Source: an uncultured Clostridia bacterium (GTDB lineage Bacteria; Bacillota; Clostridia; Oscillospirales; Oscillospiraceae). Taken from it: DNA of 60,175 nt. The DNA is taken from assembly GCA_947649615.1 (NCBI GenBank), contig CANSSG010000016.1, positions 1 to 60,175 on the forward strand, given 5' to 3'. Shown one piece after another: positions 25,416 through 35,811 of the stretch (the stretch's first letter is position 1; each line of letters opens with the position of its first letter). The notes beneath the pieces were generated by a model that worked only from the letters and a program-made list of their open reading frames with translations, made no database searches and had not been told where the DNA came from. Position numbers and translations under genes: made by a program.

Positions 25416-27182
25416 ATGAGGGAGCTGAAATTCTCCGGCGGCTACGTGAAACGCTATTGGGCCAGATATGCCGCCGGCATCATCGCCCTGGCGGCGGTGG
25501 ACTTGATGAATGTTTACATCCCGCAGTTTACCGGGGAAATTACCGACGGCCTCCGGGCGGGGACGATCGGCATGGACGGCGTCTGGCGGCTGGTGGGGCT
25601 GATCATTGCCATGGGCGCGGGGATGGCCGTAGGCCGCTTCGGGTGGCGGTTCTTTATCTTCGGCACCTGTCTCGCCATTGAGAACGACATGCGGGGGGAT
25701 TTGTTCGCGCACCTGGAGACGCTCTCCACCCACTATTTCAACGAGCATAAGACCGGGGATTTGATGGCGCACTTTACCAACGACCTCCACGCCGTACGGA
25801 TGCTCATGGGTCCTACCATCGTCACCGCTTTCGACGCGACCGTTATGCTGGTGATGGTGCTGGGCAAAATGATGTTCTACGTGGACATGCGCCTAACGCT
25901 GGTGGCTGTGGTCCCGCTGCTGCTCATTATGTACGGGGACTACTTCTACGGCAAGGTCATGCACCGGAAGTTCTTTGCTAAACAGCGGGCTTTCTCCGAA
26001 CTGACAGACCAGGTCCAGGAAGCCGTCAGCGGCATCCGCGTCATCAAGGCCTTCGTCCAGGAGCGGAAGGAATTGGCCGCCTTCGCTAAGGTCAACCGGC
26101 TCAACCAGGAGAAAAACCTGGACGTAGCAAAGACGCAGGCCTTCTTCCTGCCGTTTCTCGATTTCGTTATCGGCCTGAGCGGGCTGTTTACCCTGCTCTA
26201 CGGCGGATACCTCACCATTGCGGGGGAAATCACCCTGGGGCAGTTCGAAGCCTTTAATCTGTATGTGGCGATGCTGGTTTGGCCGATGCTGGCGGCAGGA
26301 GAGTGTATGACAACGATTTCCCAGGGTCTCGCCAGCGTGAAGCGGATCAAGGTCATTATGGACGAGCAGCCGGAAATCGTAGACAGCCCCGAAGCGCACG
26401 ATGCCGGCGCCCTGCGGGGAGAGATTGATTTGAAAGACCTCACCTTCGCTTATCCGGGCCACGAGGGGACCGCCGCGCTGGAGCATATCAGCGTCCATGT
26501 AAAGGAGGGCGAGACCCTGGCCGTCCTGGGGCGGACCGGCAGCGGGAAAACGACCCTGGCAAACCTGCTGCTGCGGCTCTATGATACCAAAAGCAGCATG
26601 ATCCGCATCGACGGCAGGCCGCTCTACCAGATTCCTTTGGCCGTCCTGCGGCGGGACATCGCGTATGTACCCCAGGACAGCTTCCTGTTCTCCGATACCC
26701 TGGCCCGGAACATCGCCTTCGGCGCGGACGGGAAGAGCCTGGAAGAAATCCAGCAGGCCGCGAAGGACGCCTGCATCCATGACAATATCATGGATTTCCC
26801 GGAAAAATACGAAACCATGGTGGGCGAGCGGGGCGTCACCCTCTCCGGCGGGCAGAAGCAGCGCAGCGCCATCGCCCGGGCCTTGCTGAAAAATTCGCCG
26901 GTGCTGATTCTCGACGATGCGCTTTCGGCGGTGGACACCGACACCGAGGAGCAGATTTTGCACAACCTGAAGACAAACCGGGCAGGCCGGACGACGATCA
27001 TAATTGCCCACCGGATTTCTACGATCCAACACGCGGATCATATCCTGGTACTGGATGACGGCAAGGCCGCCGAGTATGGGCGTCACGATGAGCTGATGGC
27101 CCTGGGCGGTATTTACCGCAGCGTCTACGAAAAACAGCAGTTGGAAAAACAGCTTCGTGAGGAAGGAGGGGCGGCATCTTGA
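25416..27182 (+). CDS. ABC exporter half, BmrC/LmrC-like (degenerate ATP site subunit)
   Basis: A 588-residue half-transporter: six-helix membrane domain (about 15-310) and a C-terminal ATPase domain. Walker A GRTGSGKTT lies near 370, the Q-loop VPQDSFLF near 416, the signature LSGGQKQR near 475. After Walker B the catalytic glutamate is replaced by aspartate (D501 in LILDDALS), the change known from BmrC/TM287-type subunits of heterodimeric exporters. The partner gene overlaps its stop by four bases. Together they probably export drugs or lipids. The ATG at 25416 follows AGAGGG. Confidence 0.92.
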   Translation: MRELKFSGGYVKRYWARYAAGIIALAAVDLMNVYIPQFTGEITDGLRAGTIGMDGVWRLVGLIIAMGAGMAVGRFGWRFFIFGTCLAIENDMRGDLFAHLETLSTHYFNEHKTGDLMAHFTNDLHAVRMLMGPTIVTAFDATVMLVMVLGKMMFYVDMRLTLVAVVPLLLIMYGDYFYGKVMHRKFFAKQRAFSELTDQVQEAVSGIRVIKAFVQERKELAAFAKVNRLNQEKNLDVAKTQAFFLPFLDFVIGLSGLFTLLYGGYLTIAGEITLGQFEAFNLYVAMLVWPMLAAGECMTTISQGLASVKRIKVIMDEQPEIVDSPEAHDAGALRGEIDLKDLTFAYPGHEGTAALEHISVHVKEGETLAVLGRTGSGKTTLANLLLRLYDTKSSMIRIDGRPLYQIPLAVLRRDIAYVPQDSFLFSDTLARNIAFGADGKSLEEIQQAAKDACIHDNIMDFPEKYETMVGERGVTLSGGQKQRSAIARALLKNSPVLILDDALSAVDTDTEEQILHNLKTNRAGRTTIIIAHRISTIQHADHILVLDDGKAAEYGRHDELMALGGIYRSVYEKQQLEKQLREEGGAAS

Positions 27183-28975
27183 GCCTGTTTCATAAAACCC
27201 CCGAGGATGCGGCGGACATCCACTACAAGGGCAGCGCGGTCCTGCGAATGCTCTCCTATTTGAAGCCCCATGCGGCAAAAATGGCGGTCTGCCTGGTTCT
27301 GGTGCTTGTCCTGACCGGGCTGGAACTATACCGCCCGCTGATTACCGGCGGCGCGATTGACCTCTACATCGCCGGGGACTATGCCCCCGGGGAAGCCGTG
27401 GACGAGCGGTTCCGCGGGCTGCTGCTGGCGGCGGCGAAATACGCCGGGGCGCTGCTGGTCACCTTTTTCTGCAACAACCGGATGATGAACCTGCTGCAAA
27501 AAATCGGCCAGAGCATCGTCTATGAAATGCGGCGGGAATTGTTCGCGCATATTGAAAGCTTGTCTATGCGGTTTTTTGACCTGACGCCGGTAGGCAAAAT
27601 CGTTACCAGGGTGAGCAACGATGTGGAAGCCGTCCATGAGCTGTACGCCAACATCCTGGTCAAATTGTTCCGGAACACCGTGAAAATCATCGGGCTGGCC
27701 GCAGTCATGCTCATGCTGGATGTGCGCATGGCGCTGCTAAGCTTCGTGATGGTGCCGCTGGTCAGCGTACTCACGCTGGTAACCAGGTCCCTCTCCCTGC
27801 GGGCCAACCGCGCAAACCGGACTTGCCTGACGGCGCTGAACACCTTCCTGTCGGAACACCTTTCCGGCATGAAGATCATCCAAATCTTCAACCGTGAAAA
27901 GGAAAAATACCAGGAGTTTTCCCAGCATAACCAGGATTACTACCGCACCAGCTTCCGGGCAATCATGGTCAACGCCGTGTTCCGGCCCATTATCGTGCTG
28001 ACCAGCGTCATCGCCATGGCTATCGTTATCGCCGGGGGCAGTCATGGGGTGCTGGCCGGGACGCTGTCTTTCGGAACCATGTATATCTTCCTGCAATACA
28101 TCAAGACCTTCTTTGAGCCGATTCAGGATTTGGCCGAGCAGCTTTCCACCCTCCAATCCGCCGTGGCTTCCGCCGAGAAAATCTTTACCCTGCTGGATGA
28201 GGAGCCTTTGATTCATGACCCGGCGCAGCCGGTAAAGCTGGAGAAAATCCGGGGCCGCATTGAGTTCAAGCACGTCTGGTTCGCTTATGATAACGAAAAC
28301 TTTATCCTTCGGGACGTCAGCTTCGTTATTGAGCCAGGTCAGAAGGTAGCCTTCGTAGGCGCTACCGGCGCGGGGAAAAGCTCTATTCTGAACCTTATTG
28401 GACGGTATTATGATATCCAAAAGGGCGAAATCCTGATCGACGGTGTGAACATCAAGGAGCTGACCAGAGACCAAATCCGCGCCGCTATTGGGCAGGTTCA
28501 GCAGGATGTGTTCATCTTTACCGGCGATATCCGCAGCAATATCCGTCTCCGGGAAGACCGCATCTCTAACGAGGAAATCGAAAAGGCCGCGCAGGAAGTC
28601 AATGCCAGCCGGTTTATCGACCGCCTGCCGGACGGTTACGGTGAGCGGGTCACAGAACGCGGCTCCACCTTCTCGGCGGGGCAGCGGCAGCTTTTGAGCT
28701 TCGCGCGGACGCTGGCCTTTGACCCTGCCATCCTGATCCTGGACGAGGCCACCGCCAACATCGACACCGAGACAGAGCAATGGATTCAGGAAGCCTTGGA
28801 AACCCTGATGCAGGGACGGACTACGATTATGGTCGCCCACCGGCTGTCTACTATCCAGCATGCCGATAAGATTATTGTGATGCACAAAGGCCAAATCCGG
28901 GAAAGCGGCACCCACCAGGAGTTGCTGGACCAGGACGGGATTTATCGGAAGCTGTACCAGTTACAGTTGGCGTGA
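27179..28975 (+). CDS. ABC exporter half, BmrD/LmrD-like (catalytic subunit)
   Basis: A 598-residue half-transporter, membrane domain about 35-330 and ATPase domain after about 360. Walker A is GATGAGKSS, the signature FSAGQRQ, and the catalytic glutamate is intact (E523 in LILDEATANID). Combined with the degenerate partner this gives one active and one weak ATP site, as in BmrCD, LmrCD and TM287/288. It starts with TTG at 27179, overlapping the partner's stop (TTGA), with GGAAGGAGG upstream. Substrate unknown. The gene ends five bases from the convergent radical SAM gene. Confidence 0.93.
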   Translation: MSLFHKTPEDAADIHYKGSAVLRMLSYLKPHAAKMAVCLVLVLVLTGLELYRPLITGGAIDLYIAGDYAPGEAVDERFRGLLLAAAKYAGALLVTFFCNNRMMNLLQKIGQSIVYEMRRELFAHIESLSMRFFDLTPVGKIVTRVSNDVEAVHELYANILVKLFRNTVKIIGLAAVMLMLDVRMALLSFVMVPLVSVLTLVTRSLSLRANRANRTCLTALNTFLSEHLSGMKIIQIFNREKEKYQEFSQHNQDYYRTSFRAIMVNAVFRPIIVLTSVIAMAIVIAGGSHGVLAGTLSFGTMYIFLQYIKTFFEPIQDLAEQLSTLQSAVASAEKIFTLLDEEPLIHDPAQPVKLEKIRGRIEFKHVWFAYDNENFILRDVSFVIEPGQKVAFVGATGAGKSSILNLIGRYYDIQKGEILIDGVNIKELTRDQIRAAIGQVQQDVFIFTGDIRSNIRLREDRISNEEIEKAAQEVNASRFIDRLPDGYGERVTERGSTFSAGQRQLLSFARTLAFDPAILILDEATANIDTETEQWIQEALETLMQGRTTIMVAHRLSTIQHADKIIVMHKGQIRESGTHQELLDQDGIYRKLYQLQLA

Positions 28976-28979
28976 CACA

Positions 28980-30035
28980 TCAGCGGATAATATTTGTGGG
29001 GACGCCCATTTCCGCCAGCCCGCGATAAATCGCGCTGGGGAGGTCGCCGTATATCTGGCCGGGTGGAAGCTTCTCCAACGTCTCTATCAGCGCACCGTCT
29101 TCGGGCAGACGGCCTGCGTCATAGTATGCGCCGTAGTCACGGTTGCCCGGTAAAGATCGTATTTGTTCCGCCGCTGCCTTGAGGTCTATGCTCCGCAGAT
29201 CGCCAAGGCAGCGGCTTTCCGCGCCGGAATTGCCTACATACAGCTTGCAGTCCGGATGCAGCGTCAGGTACAGTTCGTCCTGGGCCTGGGAAAACCGCTC
29301 ACGCAGGCCCGGGCCGCAGCGCAAATGCGCAATGGCGGCGGAAATTGTGCTTTGTTCGGCTTTTTTCAGAATGGCAGCCTCGTCCTGCCGCCATTCGAGC
29401 AAATATCCACGGAGTTGGCGCAGGGTTTCCATGGAGGCACGATACGGCTCGAAATCCAGCATGTTCCGGTGGGGCGTAAAAATGGGAATGGCGAAGTAGA
29501 TGTAGTCGGGCTGCAAATCTTCCATCGCCGCCGTAAGCATATCTGCATCTGCCGGGAAAAAGCGGTTTAGCATCAGGGATACATCCAGCTTCGCCCCGTG
29601 GGCTTTCAAAAATTTTCCAGCAGCAATGGCAGCTTCATAGGCGTTCCTGCGGCGGACAATTTCATTATGATGGGCCGGACCGCCGTGGAGCGTCACGCCG
29701 AAGGTCTCGTATCCGCATTCCAGATAGGCTTGCACCACCGCCGCCTTGTCCGGCCGGGCCATTAGTCCCACGCCGGTAGTCATGCCGTGGTGGTAATTTT
29801 CGATATGGCGGGTTTGGGCGGCCATGCGGAGAATTTGGCCTAAACAGGGGTGGTTCACCGGTTCGTGGTCCAGCGTGAAGCTGACGTCCCCCGGCAGGTG
29901 CGCCGCCAAAGCGTCCAGCCGCTCTATACACGCCAGCGCATCCCCGACAGGCATCATCGGGCCGGGGCCTCCGTTGACGTAGCAGTGCTTGCAGCGGGTG
30001 TTGCAGCTCGCTAACAGGAAATCCACGTTGATCAT
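28980..30035 (-). CDS. Radical SAM protein, substrate unknown
   Basis: A 351-residue protein with the cluster motif CNTRCKHC near residues 11-18, followed by YVNGGPG. No C-terminal SPASM cysteine set is evident, although single cysteines occur near 239, 265 and 278. Such enzymes cleave S-adenosylmethionine to start radical chemistry; target here cannot be read from sequence. The neighbours (ABC exporter convergent, transglutaminase operon separated by a terminator) give no firm hint. A short peptide substrate was searched for nearby and not seen. ATG at 30035 follows GAGGAGG. Confidence 0.85.
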   Translation of the reverse strand: MINVDFLLASCNTRCKHCYVNGGPGPMMPVGDALACIERLDALAAHLPGDVSFTLDHEPVNHPCLGQILRMAAQTRHIENYHHGMTTGVGLMARPDKAAVVQAYLECGYETFGVTLHGGPAHHNEIVRRRNAYEAAIAAGKFLKAHGAKLDVSLMLNRFFPADADMLTAAMEDLQPDYIYFAIPIFTPHRNMLDFEPYRASMETLRQLRGYLLEWRQDEAAILKKAEQSTISAAIAHLRCGPGLRERFSQAQDELYLTLHPDCKLYVGNSGAESRCLGDLRSIDLKAAAEQIRSLPGNRDYGAYYDAGRLPEDGALIETLEKLPPGQIYGDLPSAIYRGLAEMGVPTNIIR

Positions 30036-30063
30036 ACTGCCTCCTCATTAAATAAGACTGCTG

Positions 30064-30101
30064 AAAACGGGCCGCGCCAGCCAGGATGCGCGGCCCGTTT
30101 T
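30064..30101 (-). terminator. Terminator of the MoxR-DUF58-transglutaminase operon
   Basis: Perfect 14-bp stem AAAACGGGCCGCGC / GCGCGGCCCGTTTT around a 10-base loop. Confidence 0.88.
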
Positions 30102-30172
30102 GCTCTCTTATTGCGTTTAGCCGCCTTCCTCCTTGCCTGGCAGCTTGTCAGGTTCCGTACGTTTTTCCTTCC

Positions 30173-32602
30173 TTACAGCAGCGGCTTAACCAAGAAGAAC
30201 AGCCAGCGGCGCCACCTGGGCTGGCGGGTTCGTGCGGTTTCTGCTGCCGCGTCCAGGCGGCTCCAAGCGGATTCACGCTCCTCCGCCGTTAAGGTATGCT
30301 GGCTGAACTTGGCCTTGCGGCCCAGCATTTCCAGGACTTCGTCCTCTGCGCCGCCCATGTCTGCCGCCCTGCGGTAGCGGCAGTAGGCGTTTATCACCGA
30401 ACGATTGATATCTGTACTGCCCTGCGCCGCCCTTCGGGGCAGAAAGCTGAGGAAGTATATCCCGCACAAAATCGCCGCCGCCAGCAGGAGACGGCCGGCG
30501 TGGCTTTCCGCTGTGCCGGAAGGATCGTCCGCTTCCTCCGCGCCGTCTTGGTCTCCGGCGGCGGGGTCCCCGGCCTGCTCGGAATCGTCCGGGGCGGTTT
30601 CTTCCGGCGTTTCAGGCGTTTCATCCGGGGCAGTTCCTTCTCCGGACGGGTCCTGGGCCTCAGGTGCGCCGGACAGCTCTACGCCGCTGCTGCCGCCAGT
30701 GTAGCCCGGAGTCATCTCTACCGGGTGCCAGCCAAAACCGTCAATGTAGACCTCTACCCAAGCGTGGGCGTCGCTGTCCATGACCGTCCCGCGGCCTTGG
30801 CTGTTCAGTTGGACTGTGTAGCCTGTCACATACCGGGCGGGAATTCCCTGCGCCCGCAGCATCAAGGCCCCTGCTGTGGCAAAGTGGACGCAGTAGCCGC
30901 GCCCCTCCGTTAGAAAATGTTGGAGGAAATCTCCCCCCGGTGCCATAGCCGGGGTATGCGGGTCGTAGACCGCGATGGACGCAAGCAGCTCCGCCGTCCG
31001 GGACGCGGCGTCCAGAATGGTTTCAAACCGCTCCGGGACGCTCATATCGTCCGTCAGATCCACCGTACCGCCAAAATCTTCCAGGGTGACGGCATTTTCG
31101 TATGCCGCTCGAAATTGCGCCAGGTTTTGCTCCAAGCTTTCCCGCTCTTCGCCTTCCGCCCCGTCCAGCGAGCTTTCAAGCGATTCTATTATCAGCAGCA
31201 GACGCTCCTGACCCAGCAAATTTTCGACTCGGTTGCGTGTATAGCTGTCCAGGTCCAGATATGCCGGGACGGCTTCCTGGCGGTAGACGCGCTCCTGCTC
31301 CGCTGCCGCCCCCTCCAAAGGCGCAAAGACTTCCCGTGGGTCGCTGGGCATGTAGCCCACCTCGTATTCCTCGCTGCCGGGGATCAGGATGTCATCCCAC
31401 TCGCCGCCGCCCGGCAGGCGCAGCCAGCCGGCTTCGTCCGTACTGCCATAGCCTGCCGCCAGTTGGTAGGGATAGAAATATACGCCGCGGAACGAGACGT
31501 CGCGGATGGACATGGTGTATTCTTCAGGACGGCCTGCCGTCTCATAGGGAAACAGCGTGGGGGATATGCCCAGCTCCGCGCCAACCGTCTCCCAGGCGTC
31601 TCCCGTGTAGACGCCCAGCGCGCCGCCCCGCAGGTATATCCGGCCTGCCGCAGGCTGGCTGGACCGCACGGTCAGAACCCGGCGGCCTGCGTAGCGGCGG
31701 GGACCTGCCGCTTGCAGGTTCTCACGCCGTCCGGGTGCGCCGCCGGGTCCGCCGGCTTCCCCGGTGAGACCGCCGTCCAGGGTCAGTTCGCCCCCGCCTT
31801 CCATAGGGATGGTAAAGTCTATGCCCAACTCCTCGAAGGCTGCGTTTAGTTCGCCTATGTCAAAAAAGCGCTCCGCCTGCCGGGTCACACGCCGCAAAAG
31901 CCCGTCCCGGGCGTCAGAAGCCCATGGGGGATGCGTGTAGCTGTCCATGGGCAGCGCCATTACCAGCGCCAGCACCATCAGCGACATCCCCGCGAGATGG
32001 AAAAGCTGGGCGCGGGCCAGGCTTCCGGGGTCCTTCCGGCCAAACAGGGCCGTGAGAAGCATCGTCCCCCATCCCGTGAATATCGCCAGCACCGCTCCCC
32101 AAGCGGGCAGGACGCCCATTAGTATGGCGGGAAGTATCAGCGCTGTGCTCAGCAGCGCAGCCAGATACCAGCGCCTTGCCCGGGCGGTAATCCAACCGTT
32201 GACCCAGGCCAGGGCCGCGCTTAGCAGCAGGAGGACTGCCAGCGGTTTTCCCTCCACGGTCCTGGACTGCGGAAAGGGAAGCCCTGTCAGGACGGGAAGG
32301 AGGTTCATCTTCTGCCCCAGCCACTTTAGGAGCGGCAGGGCGTCCTCTCGAAGCAGCCAAAGCCCCCAGGCAATCCCCGCCGCCGCCAGCAGCGCCCACC
32401 AGGGATGGGACTGCCTGTGCAATAGCACGGAAACAGCGGAACTAAATACGCAGCAGGCCAGTATAGCCCCCGTATCCGTTACAACGGAGTACCCCGACAG
32501 GAAGGATAGGGCGCAGCCTGCCGTCAGAAGCGCGGCAATCAGGAAATCCCCCGCCAGCAGCAGAAGTTTTCCCTCTGCGTGGACGTCGTCAAGCTTCCCC
32601 AT
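30173..32602 (-). CDS. Membrane transglutaminase-like protein with C-terminal DUF4129-type region
   Basis: An 809-residue membrane protein. The N-terminal third has about six hydrophobic segments, followed by a large extracytoplasmic domain with a transglutaminase core: catalytic cysteine in [12 protein letters not shown], histidine in [10 protein letters not shown], and a third residue in WHPVEMTP, where Glu stands in place of the usual Asp. A Pro/Glu-rich linker and one last membrane helix ([16 protein letters not shown]) precede a cytoplasmic tail. Typical partner of MoxR and DUF58 proteins. ATG at 32602 has GGAGG; it overlaps the DUF58 gene end by 14 bases. Physiological role unproven. 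Confidence 0.88.
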   Translation of the reverse strand: MGKLDDVHAEGKLLLLAGDFLIAALLTAGCALSFLSGYSVVTDTGAILACCVFSSAVSVLLHRQSHPWWALLAAAGIAWGLWLLREDALPLLKWLGQKMNLLPVLTGLPFPQSRTVEGKPLAVLLLLSAALAWVNGWITARARRWYLAALLSTALILPAILMGVLPAWGAVLAIFTGWGTMLLTALFGRKDPGSLARAQLFHLAGMSLMVLALVMALPMDSYTHPPWASDARDGLLRRVTRQAERFFDIGELNAAFEELGIDFTIPMEGGGELTLDGGLTGEAGGPGGAPGRRENLQAAGPRRYAGRRVLTVRSSQPAAGRIYLRGGALGVYTGDAWETVGAELGISPTLFPYETAGRPEEYTMSIRDVSFRGVYFYPYQLAAGYGSTDEAGWLRLPGGGEWDDILIPGSEEYEVGYMPSDPREVFAPLEGAAAEQERVYRQEAVPAYLDLDSYTRNRVENLLGQERLLLIIESLESSLDGAEGEERESLEQNLAQFRAAYENAVTLEDFGGTVDLTDDMSVPERFETILDAASRTAELLASIAVYDPHTPAMAPGGDFLQHFLTEGRGYCVHFATAGALMLRAQGIPARYVTGYTVQLNSQGRGTVMDSDAHAWVEVYIDGFGWHPVEMTPGYTGGSSGVELSGAPEAQDPSGEGTAPDETPETPEETAPDDSEQAGDPAAGDQDGAEEADDPSGTAESHAGRLLLAAAILCGIYFLSFLPRRAAQGSTDINRSVINAYCRYRRAADMGGAEDEVLEMLGRKAKFSQHTLTAEERESAWSRLDAAAETARTRQPRWRRWLFFLVKPLL

Positions 32603-33590
32603 TGGGAACCTCCTTCCCGGATACATGAATCTGATACACCGGCGATCCTGGGCCTTGGACAATGGCCTGCTCCAGGATGGACTTGCCGCCCATGGGCGCA
32701 GGGTCCGACAGCACCGCCGCCAAGCAGGCCTCCCAGTCCCGCGGCGCGGTTACCCGGTATACGCGCACTGCGCCCGTCTCCGGGTGGCGCCAGCGGACTT
32801 CGTGGACGCGCTCCTGCTCCAGCAGGGCCATGCTCCAGCCTTCCAGGCGGTCCAGGGTGCGGTCTACTTCCGCCAGCAGGCCAAAATGATTGAATGTCAG
32901 CACCGGCAAAGGGCGGGTGTCATCCGGCGGCTCCCGGGTCACTAACTCATCGCGCTTTGCGGTCATCTTCCAATGAATCATCCGCAGGCTGTCCCCCTCC
33001 CGGTACGGACGCAGTTCGTAGTTTTCGCCAAAAACCGCCTTGCCCTTCATCGACGGCGCGGCGGACCCTACGCCGTCCGGCAGTTCAATCGGGCCGGGGT
33101 GCTCAGGACGCGGGGCGATTATCAGCGTCATGGTGGGCGGCTTCCGCAGGGGCAGGGCGAACAGGCCCAGGCAGTCGCAAGCCCACAGGCGGTCTACCCT
33201 GCACTCCACCAGGCCGCAGTGATCGGTTTCCAGCGTCCAGGCCCGGTCCTCCTCCGGCATGGCGCGGCGGAGGGTGGTTTTTGCGGAATGGACTTCGCCG
33301 GACATGCGGTTTATTATCCGCAGGCGGTAGGACATGCGGGCTACGGGCAGATGGAAGCGGTTGTGGAGGGATATCGTCCAGACAGCCGCCTCCCCGCGCA
33401 GGACGCGGGGGGAGGAGACTTCCAGTACCGCCCTGCTCCCCAGTATAGCGGGCAGGCTGACCAGCAGGCCTAAAACCGGGAAGCTCAGCGCGGCAAAAAA
33501 GATAAAATGAAATAAGTAGCCTACGTCGAAAAGCTGGCCCATGTAGGCCAAAATCAAAGCGACGGCGTACAAAATCCTCCTTCTCAGCAT
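32589..33590 (-). CDS. DUF58 domain protein
   Basis: A 333-residue protein with two N-terminal membrane helices (about 7-48) and a cytoplasmic DUF58 region, recognised by [24 protein letters not shown]. Always found with MoxR ATPases; the ATPase probably acts as chaperone for it, perhaps through a von Willebrand-like fold. ATG at 33590 lacks a clear ribosome site, and lies 4 bases after the MoxR stop, so translation is probably coupled. Confidence 0.9.
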   Translation of the reverse strand: MLRRRILYAVALILAYMGQLFDVGYLFHFIFFAALSFPVLGLLVSLPAILGSRAVLEVSSPRVLRGEAAVWTISLHNRFHLPVARMSYRLRIINRMSGEVHSAKTTLRRAMPEEDRAWTLETDHCGLVECRVDRLWACDCLGLFALPLRKPPTMTLIIAPRPEHPGPIELPDGVGSAAPSMKGKAVFGENYELRPYREGDSLRMIHWKMTAKRDELVTREPPDDTRPLPVLTFNHFGLLAEVDRTLDRLEGWSMALLEQERVHEVRWRHPETGAVRVYRVTAPRDWEACLAAVLSDPAPMGGKSILEQAIVQGPGSPVYQIHVSGKEVPNGEA

Positions 33591-33594
33591 GGCG

Positions 33595-34530
33595 TTACTG
33601 GATTTTCGGCGAATCCACCTGCCGCAGGGCCGCGTGGGCGATTTCCTGGACGTTGGCGGAACGCTCCGCGCCGGGAACCATCAGCAGGCGGTGGGCAACG
33701 GCGTCCACCCAGATGGTCTGCACGTCCTCCGGCACCACATAATCACGGGAGCGGAGGAAGGCTACGGACCGGCTTACCGCCGTGACGGCCAGCGTGGCCC
33801 GCGGGCTTGCGCCTTGGAGAAGCTGGGGATGCTTGCGGGTGGCGTTGACTAATTTGATGATGTACTGCATAATCGGTTCACTGACGTGGACGCGGCCTGC
33901 GGCTTGGCGCATTTGCTCCAGGGCGTCCCGGTCCACTATCTTCTGGACGCCGTCCATAGCTTGGCCGAATTGGCGGCGGCGAAGCATCTCCAGCTCTTCC
34001 GCAGGCGAGGGGTAGCCCATGCTCAGGCGCAGGAGGAAGCGGTCTAATTGGCTGTCCGGCAGCTTTTGGGTGCCGGACGCGCCGGCGGGGTTTTGGGTGG
34101 CGATTACCATAAAGGGCTGGGGGACAGGGCGGGTGACGCCGTCTACGGTGACTTGGTTTTCCTCCATGGCTTCCAGCAGGGCGGACTGGGTGCGGCTGGT
34201 GGCGCGGTTAAGCTCGTCAGCCAGAAAGAGGTTGCACATGACCGCGCCGGTCTGGTATTCCATTTTCCCGGTCTCCTTATTATATATAGAGAAGCCGGTC
34301 ACGTCGGAGGGCATGACGTCCGGTGTAAACTGCACCCTCGAAAACTGGAGATCTAACGCTTTGGCGAAGGCCAGGGCGAGGGTGGTTTTTCCTACGCCGG
34401 GGATGTCTTCCAGAAGGATATGGCCCCGGGCCAAAATCGCGGCCAGCACCTTCACCAATATGGGGTCTTTGCCCACGATAGCTTTTTTTACTTCCGTAAC
34501 GACGTTAGCGGCTAAATTTCGTTCGTTCAT
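33595..34530 (-). CDS. MoxR family AAA ATPase
   Basis: A 311-residue ATPase, first gene of a three-gene operon. Walker A is in LEDIPGVGKTTLA, Walker B in LFLADELNRA, followed by TQSALLEAMEE, and sensor 1 is ATQNP. MoxR proteins remodel or activate partner proteins. The DUF58 and transglutaminase proteins downstream are the usual partners. ATG at 34530 is preferred to an earlier in-frame ATG (34554) because AAGGGG precedes it. Confidence 0.94.
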   Translation of the reverse strand: MNERNLAANVVTEVKKAIVGKDPILVKVLAAILARGHILLEDIPGVGKTTLALAFAKALDLQFSRVQFTPDVMPSDVTGFSIYNKETGKMEYQTGAVMCNLFLADELNRATSRTQSALLEAMEENQVTVDGVTRPVPQPFMVIATQNPAGASGTQKLPDSQLDRFLLRLSMGYPSPAEELEMLRRRQFGQAMDGVQKIVDRDALEQMRQAAGRVHVSEPIMQYIIKLVNATRKHPQLLQGASPRATLAVTAVSRSVAFLRSRDYVVPEDVQTIWVDAVAHRLLMVPGAERSANVQEIAHAALRQVDSPKIQ

Positions 34531-34917
34531 GGTTTTCCCCTTTTTATGTGCCATATTGCGCCGGCTTCATATCGGGAACGTCCCCATGCGCCGGGAGTCC
34601 CCGGAGCAAAAAGGGCGGGCGCATGAAGTACGCGCATCACCGGCGGCGTACCATCCGGCAAAATAATTACATTTCGTAATAAGCAGGGTATTCCTAAACC
34701 CCATGTTTAGGCACGGCATTCAGGGCATCGGAGACCTGGGGATTGATAAAAAATTCCCCTTTCATTCCCGAAAGCCTCAAAGATTGCTGCCGTCTCTTTT
34801 GCAATTATACGGGTTTCTGCTTTAACCGTCAATAAGTTTTTCTGGAAATACCCCCGATGTATATCTCCTCCTCCCAGGGGCAAAATAGTTAAAACCCCGT
34901 AAAAGGAGAAAAATTTC
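34531..34917. other. Intergenic stretch between moxR and pdaA
   Basis: 387 bases between divergent genes. It holds a clear leftward promoter at 34804-34832, giving the moxR operon a leader of about 265 bases with no recognised riboswitch, and the pdaA ribosome site. A 70-codon frame on the minus strand is judged non-coding. Confidence 0.5.
34804..34832 (-). promoter_or_regulatory. Promoter of the moxR operon
   Basis: On the minus strand TTGACG (34832-34827) and TATAAT (34809-34804) with a 17-base spacer. Confidence 0.8.
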
Positions 34918-35745
34918 ATGTCATCTGCTCATAAAAAATCCATCCTCATTTTTGCTGCCGCAGCGGCAGTCCTGCTGGCTGCCGCCGTGCTTCTCTCCCT
35001 CCGGGACAGTGGGGAGTCCATTCCTGCGTCTTCTGATGCTGCCATTCCCGTTTCTGTTGGTAATTGGGGGCTTTCCTTCCCCAAGGAGGGGGACGCGCCG
35101 AACGGGAACGCTTCTGTTTCCGATTTGGCAAAATACGACGCGTATTATTTAGGCAATACTTCTCAAAAAGTTATCTACTTGACCTTCGACTGCGGCTACG
35201 AAAACGGATTTACTGAACCGATTCTGGATGCGCTGAAAAAGCACAATGCCCCCGCCGCCTTTTTCGTGGTGGGGCATATGATTGAATCCGCGCCGGACAT
35301 CGTCCGCCGCATGGCGGCGGAGGGCCATGTGGTGGGAAACCATACTTTTCATCACCCCGACATGTCCAGCATCTCCGAACAAGCCGCCTTTCAGCAGGAG
35401 TTGGACAGTCTTGCTGAACTCTATCAAAAAACCGTGGGAAAGCCCCTCTCCCATTTCTACCGTCCCCCACAGGGGAAATATAGCGAGGAAAATTTGAAGC
35501 AGGCGCAGGCTTTAGGCTATAAAACCGTCTTTTGGAGTCTGGCATACGTTGACTGGAACACCGACAGCCAGCCCACCCACGATCAGGCCTACGCCAAGCT
35601 TCTGCCGAGAATCCATGACGGCGCTATCGTGCTGCTTCACTCTACCTCGCGGACGAACGCTGAAATCTTGGACGAGCTGCTGAGCAAGTGGGAGGAGATG
35701 GGGTATACCTTTAAATCCTTGAACGATTTGCCTGGGGTTGTTTGA
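34918..35745 (+). CDS. pdaA: PdaA-like polysaccharide deacetylase (delta-lactam pathway)
   Basis: A 275-residue exported enzyme with an N-terminal signal anchor (about 8-28) and a NodB-type deacetylase domain. The sequence NWGLSFPKEGDAPNG before the domain, and YLTFDCGYENGFT in place of the common TFDDG, are typical of PdaA, which removes N-acetyl groups from muramic acid during spore cortex formation. Metal histidines are in GNHTFHHPDMSS, the second motif in FYRPPQGKYS, the C-terminal motif in IVLLHSTS. ATG at 34918 follows AAAGGAG. Its presence supports a spore-former. Confidence 0.93.
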   Translation: MSSAHKKSILIFAAAAAVLLAAAVLLSLRDSGESIPASSDAAIPVSVGNWGLSFPKEGDAPNGNASVSDLAKYDAYYLGNTSQKVIYLTFDCGYENGFTEPILDALKKHNAPAAFFVVGHMIESAPDIVRRMAAEGHVVGNHTFHHPDMSSISEQAAFQQELDSLAELYQKTVGKPLSHFYRPPQGKYSEENLKQAQALGYKTVFWSLAYVDWNTDSQPTHDQAYAKLLPRIHDGAIVLLHSTSRTNAEILDELLSKWEEMGYTFKSLNDLPGVV

Positions 35746-35758
35746 GACAATACGGTTA

Positions 35759-35796
35759 TATAGCCAGCGCAGCCGAAAAAGCGCTGGCTATAATTT
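35759..35796 (+). terminator. Terminator after pdaA
   Basis: Perfect 12-bp stem TATAGCCAGCGC / GCGCTGGCTATA followed by ATTT; T-run short. Confidence 0.65.
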
Positions 35797-35811
35797 GTGC
35801 GAAAAATACAG

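Noticed and set aside
34707-34919. 70-codon minus-strand gene upstream of pdaA
   Set aside because: It overlaps the moxR promoter, lacks a ribosome site and has no recognisable protein features.
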